Of a stretch of DNA of 10,131 bases, positions 7,205 through 10,131 are shown in pieces. Made by a program: the position numbers and the translations under genes. Source of the stretch: Deltaproteobacteria bacterium. Lineage in GTDB: Bacteria > Desulfobacterota > Desulfuromonadia > Desulfuromonadales > BM103. The notes below the pieces were generated by a model that was given only the letters and a program-made list of their open reading frames with translations, made no database searches and was not told where the DNA came from. Within the stretch, counting starts at the first letter, position 1; each line of letters begins with the position of its first letter. Location: the NCBI GenBank assembly GCA_019313105.1, contig JAFDBW010000251.1, forward strand, positions 1 through 10,131, given 5' to 3'.

Positions 7205-9703
7205 CTAAATTTGGCCGCTATCGGGGAGGTATATTCTGAACTCAGTGCCTTGACCTTCTCTGCTCTTCACCTCGATACGGCCTCCATGGCCGGTAATGAT
7301 CGTATGTGTAATCGATAGCCCCAACCCAGTCCCCTCTCCTTTGGTGGTGTAAAAAGGCTCAAAGATCAGCTCCAGACGATCAGCAGGGACCCCGTGCCCC
7401 GTATCACGGATTGTCAGCCAGGCGCCATCTGCCGAACGTTGTATTGAAAGGAACAACTCTCCTCCCTCGGGCATCGCATCAAGGGCATTGGTCAGCAGGT
7501 TCAGAAGGGCCTGTTTGAGCCGGCCGCTGTCGATCTGGGGATGTGGCAGCTGTTCAGGGATATCTTCGATGAGGCGGATCTTCTGCTTCTGGAACTGTTT
7601 GCTGACCAGGAAAAGGGTGTCGCGCAGAACTTCTGCAAGGTCGCCGGGAGCCAGGCGTGCGTCCGGTGGCGAGGCAAAATTCAACAGTTCGTTGACCAGC
7701 CCCTCCAGGCGCTCGATCTCCTCCAGGGCACGCTGGATCAGGCCCTGATCTTCCGGGTTTGCCAGCATGCGGTCGTGCAGTTCATCCAGTAACAGGCTGA
7801 TACCGGTTAGGGGGTTGCGTACTTCATGGGCGATCCCGGCAGAAAGCCGGCCGAGCGAAGCGAGACGCTCGAAACGGGCCATTCTCAGCCTGAAATTGAC
7901 GCGCTCGGTCAAGTCCTCTATCGTCAGGATAGAGCCCCCGTCTCCGCCAGAGGAAAGTGCGTGGAGAGCCAGTCGGTAGGTCAGCGAGCGGCCACCCCTC
8001 TCGAGGGACACGTACTCGCTCCAGTGCCCCGCCTTCTGGCTTCTTGATAAGGCATCAAACAGTTCGGGAAAATCGTGCAGGATCTCGCTGACAGGTAAAT
8101 GACTCGACTGTCCGGCCTCAATCTGTAGAATCTTGCGTGCGGCACCGTTTAAGGATGTCACCTGCTGGTTACTGTCAAGGGTCAGGATGCCGAGATCCAC
8201 ATTCTCTACGATCGTCTGCTTGAAATCTCTCTCCTGCTTGATTTCCTTACGCGACCTGCGTAAAACTGCAAGCGCCTTGAGTAACCTTTCACGGCGTTCA
8301 CCGAGTTGTCTGGCCATGGAGTTGAATGCCGTGGCCAACTCCGCGACCTCAACCGGGCTGGTGATTTCCAACTGCGTCACCAGCTTGCCACGCGACATCT
8401 CCTGGGTCCCGGCGATCAGAGTAGACAAGGGGCTGGTGATATTATGGGAAAGGCGATAGGCAACATAGACCACCAGCAGGGCGGTCAGGCAGATCATCAC
8501 CCAGGCGCCGGTCAAAAAAGCTCTGTAGAGCTGACGGATATTCAGCGAAGCGGCTTCGGCCATTTTATGGAACTGGCCAACCTCTGCACCGATCGTAATC
8601 CCGCCAAAGACACCTTTTTCCGCGTAAGGTCCCGAATCATAGAAAATCGGCGCAAATGCCATGATCTTCTGCGAGCCACCCACATTGGTGACGTCAAGCA
8701 CTCCTGACTGCCCACCTTGAATCGATCGATGAACATCGGGATAATTTGGATGAACAAACGCCGCCTCACGTAAATTAAACGGGATGGTTCCTCTGGCGAT
8801 ATCCTCAGGCAAGGAGTTTTCCGTATAAGGGGCGACCAGATGGCCATCCTTGTCCAGGCCACGGATATCCCAGAACTTGGGGTGAGTAATGATCCAGCCC
8901 TCATCATCGAACATGAAGGCATAATTGCCGCTCTGGTAAGAAGGAAAGACGACAAAGTTCTCGTCGGCAGGGGTGATGTGCTGGGTAAACTCCATCAGGT
9001 GGCTATGATCAAGCGACAAAACAACCACACCCTGCAGCAAGCCGTCTTCGGCATAGACCGGCTGGGCGAAACGAACGACCCCTTCATAGGTGGCCCCCTC
9101 AATCGCTTCTTCGGGAGTGTCCGCATCGAGAAGCTGTTCCTGTTTACTGACGTGCCAACCCGTAACATGTGAAACATAAATCCGCCCTCGCGGCAATCCA
9201 CTGGCGGCACTGAAGTAGGTTTCTGTCAGGTAAGTGGTGTTTCGCGGATCTGACACGTCGCGCAGAAGGTTAGAGACCCTGCCATCCAGGACGCGCAAAC
9301 GCTCCACACCATCAGCGCCTACGAAGGCGATCTCCTTGTAGAGCCGCACGGAAGGCCGCTCTTCGCGAGGTTCTTGATTGGTACCGGCACGAATCCACAC
9401 CGGGCGACGATGGCTCTCACTGAACCAGGTGTAGATTTCCGCGTCAACCGGCATTTGCGCAAGGGCAGCGAGATCACTTTCGACCTGCCGAAGGAAGGTG
9501 CGCACCTCATCCGCGACCATGACCGCGCGCAGCTCGAGGGTTTCAGAAGCCTGTTCATCAAGAGCCCTGATCGCGCTGTCACGCAGGAGTTGCTCTACGG
9601 TGTCAAGGCTCTGTCCGGCAAACACAGCCAGAACAATCAGTGGCAGGAGTGTTAAGCCGCAGAAAACGTAGAGAACTTTACGATGAAAAGAGAGGCGGGG
9701 CAT
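7205..9703 (-). CDS. Membrane sensor histidine kinase (Cache-like, HAMP, PAS, HisKA, HATPase)
   Basis: An 832-residue inner-membrane kinase, cognate to the response regulator downstream. A first membrane segment (about 9-31) is followed by a large periplasmic region (32-393) resembling a double-Cache small-molecule sensor, for example FMFDDEGWIITHPKFWDIRG at 263-282. A second membrane segment (about 396-417), a HAMP linker (about 418-470) and a helix follow. A PAS-like domain (about 495-590) precedes HisKA, with the phosphorylated His626 in the H-box AGIAHEVRNPLTG. The ATPase domain has N-box Asn735/Asn739, G1 box DTGHG (767-771), F-box FEPFYTT (781-787) and G2 GTGLGL (791-796). All catalytic motifs are intact; the ligand cannot be told. 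ATG 9703 is the only usable start: no ATG, GTG or TTG lies in frame between it and the previous in-frame stop. It lacks a Shine-Dalgarno sequence. It lies 58 bp after a small gene and 142 bp before the regulator gene, probably in one operon. Confidence 0.95.
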   Translation of the reverse strand: MPRLSFHRKVLYVFCGLTLLPLIVLAVFAGQSLDTVEQLLRDSAIRALDEQASETLELRAVMVADEVRTFLRQVESDLAALAQMPVDAEIYTWFSESHRRPVWIRAGTNQEPREERPSVRLYKEIAFVGADGVERLRVLDGRVSNLLRDVSDPRNTTYLTETYFSAASGLPRGRIYVSHVTGWHVSKQEQLLDADTPEEAIEGATYEGVVRFAQPVYAEDGLLQGVVVLSLDHSHLMEFTQHITPADENFVVFPSYQSGNYAFMFDDEGWIITHPKFWDIRGLDKDGHLVAPYTENSLPEDIARGTIPFNLREAAFVHPNYPDVHRSIQGGQSGVLDVTNVGGSQKIMAFAPIFYDSGPYAEKGVFGGITIGAEVGQFHKMAEAASLNIRQLYRAFLTGAWVMICLTALLVVYVAYRLSHNITSPLSTLIAGTQEMSRGKLVTQLEITSPVEVAELATAFNSMARQLGERRERLLKALAVLRRSRKEIKQERDFKQTIVENVDLGILTLDSNQQVTSLNGAARKILQIEAGQSSHLPVSEILHDFPELFDALSRSQKAGHWSEYVSLERGGRSLTYRLALHALSSGGDGGSILTIEDLTERVNFRLRMARFERLASLGRLSAGIAHEVRNPLTGISLLLDELHDRMLANPEDQGLIQRALEEIERLEGLVNELLNFASPPDARLAPGDLAEVLRDTLFLVSKQFQKQKIRLIEDIPEQLPHPQIDSGRLKQALLNLLTNALDAMPEGGELFLSIQRSADGAWLTIRDTGHGVPADRLELIFEPFYTTKGEGTGLGLSITHTIITGHGGRIEVKSREGQGTEFRIYLPDSGQI

Positions 9704-9709
9704 GCTGGC

Positions 9710-9718
9710 AGTATAGCA
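9710..9718 (-). promoter_or_regulatory. Possible extended -10 box abutting the kinase start codon
   Basis: Minus-strand TGCTATACT (9718-9710) fits the extended -10 pattern TGn-TATAAT with one mismatch. Six bases (GCCAGC) separate the hexamer from the ATG, so +1 would be the A of the start codon, meaning a leaderless mRNA. This fits the absence of a Shine-Dalgarno sequence before the kinase gene. No good -35 box is visible (ATCAGT at 17 bp). It is a weak prediction that could arise by chance. Confidence 0.25.
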
Positions 9719-9761
9719 GGAGGACCACCGGAACTGATAGTCGGATATTACAGGGAACGGG

Positions 9762-10010
9762 TTAATTCATCAGGCGCGATGAACAGGGCATTTTTCTCGA
9801 GCGAATTGCAAGCGGCAACAAGTCCTGGTGCTTGACCAGTGCCTCCTCAAAGCTGAATCCGTCGCTGATAATCACATCCTGAGGACTGAACACAGTGCGT
9901 GCAAAATGGCTGCCATCCGGACGGCTGAACACTTCAATCAGATATTCCCGCCCTTCACAATCACAGATTAACTGATGAACCAGTTGCGTGTTATCCATAG
10001 TTGCCCGCAT
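9762..10010 (-). CDS. Small conserved-looking protein of unknown function, first gene of the two-component operon
   Basis: I do not recognise this family. The product is 82 residues from ATG 10010, or 78 from ATG 9998 (Met5, sequence MDNTQLVHQL); neither has a clear Shine-Dalgarno sequence, and the shorter form looks more natural. It has no signal peptide or membrane segment and should be a soluble cytoplasmic protein. It shows a CDC pair (Cys16 and Cys18 of the long form), a beta-strand-like stretch EYLIEVFSRPDG, then DVIISDG and an acidic helix-like FSFEEALVKH, ending in a basic tail. The reading frame has balanced composition and starts 30-42 bases after the predicted sigma-54 transcription start, which supports a real gene. 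It ends 58 bp before the histidine kinase on the same strand. A role as an accessory to the two-component system is only positional inference. Confidence 0.7.
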   Translation of the reverse strand: MRATMDNTQLVHQLICDCEGREYLIEVFSRPDGSHFARTVFSPQDVIISDGFSFEEALVKHQDLLPLAIRSRKMPCSSRLMN

Positions 10011-10019
10011 CGTAAATAC

Positions 10020-10059
10020 AAGTTCGCCATAAAGATACTATAGATACATGAGCAAACTT
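10020..10059. repeat. Interrupted inverted repeat spanning the sigma-54 promoter -12 region and leader
   Basis: Arms AAGTTCGC (10020-10027) and GCAAACTT (10052-10059) are complementary at seven of eight positions, with a 24-base spacer. The second arm covers the interval between the -24 and -12 elements and the -12 GC itself. Because that arm lies upstream of the predicted transcription start, the repeat could not form an RNA hairpin from this promoter. If functional it would be a DNA site. The short arms could be chance. Confidence 0.2.
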
Positions 10060-10066
10060 CGGGCCA
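10051..10066 (-). promoter_or_regulatory. Sigma-54 (RpoN) -24/-12 promoter
   Basis: Minus-strand TGGCCCGAAGTTTGCT (10066-10051) matches the consensus TGGCACG-N4-TTGCW at every defined base except one (A to C in the -24 element). The obligatory GG-N10-GC spacing is exact. The transcription start is expected near 10040, about 30 or 42 bases before the two candidate starts of the small gene. It faces the small gene, kinase and sigma-54 activator genes. Activator sites normally lie 80-150 bp upstream, mostly beyond the window edge; I see no clear dyad in the visible upstream 65 bases, which are AT-rich. Confidence 0.75.
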
Positions 10067-10131
10067 AACAGGAAAACGTAGAATAGTTAAGCGTTCCCGG
10101 TTAAATATCGGCTAAAAAAACGTTAAAACAC

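Overview
The window looks like chromosomal DNA from a moderately GC-rich Gram-negative bacterium. It is probably a deltaproteobacterium of the Desulfuromonadales (Geobacter/Desulfuromonas type). This placement is inferred from gene content: a sigma-54 response regulator with a Cache-HAMP-PAS kinase, a paired set of envelope M16 peptidases, hydrogenase maturation by HypF, and a YihY-like N-terminus of the kind I associate with that group. No marker gene fixes the taxonomy. Every gene I support lies on the minus strand, so transcription runs from high to low coordinates. I see no mobile element, CRISPR array, tRNA or rRNA.

Layout in transcription order. (1) Positions 10131-9762: a strong sigma-54 (-24/-12) promoter and a small gene of unknown function. 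(2) Positions 9703-5674: a two-component pair, namely a membrane sensor kinase and an NtrC-type response regulator. They are separated by a 142-bp gap holding a long imperfect inverted repeat. (3) Positions 5673-5429: a 245-bp gap in which I see no convincing gene or terminator. (4) Positions 5428-3173: full-length hypF, standing apart from other hyp genes. (5) Positions 3172-3037: a gap with a small inverted repeat and a good sigma-70 promoter. (6) Positions 3036-104: two M16-family genes overlapping by ATGA. The first encodes the zinc-binding subunit and the second a lipoprotein lacking the zinc motif. (7) Positions 101-1: the beginning of a YihY/BrkB-like membrane protein gene, whose ribosome binding site overlaps the end of the second M16 gene.

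How the genes work together. The kinase should sense a periplasmic signal through its Cache-like domain and phosphorylate the regulator, which would activate sigma-54 promoters. The unit itself starts with a near-consensus sigma-54 promoter, so positive autoregulation is the simplest model. The two M16 proteins have complementary active-site halves: one keeps the zinc motif, the other keeps the C-terminal Arg/Tyr pair. This suggests one heteromeric envelope peptidase. HypF makes the carbamoyl-derived cyanide ligand precursor for [NiFe] hydrogenases, which implies such enzymes elsewhere in the genome.

I did not find a clearly new defence or mobile system. The items most worth following are the sigma-54 promoter with its unknown small gene, the kinase-regulator intergenic hairpin, and the split M16 pair.
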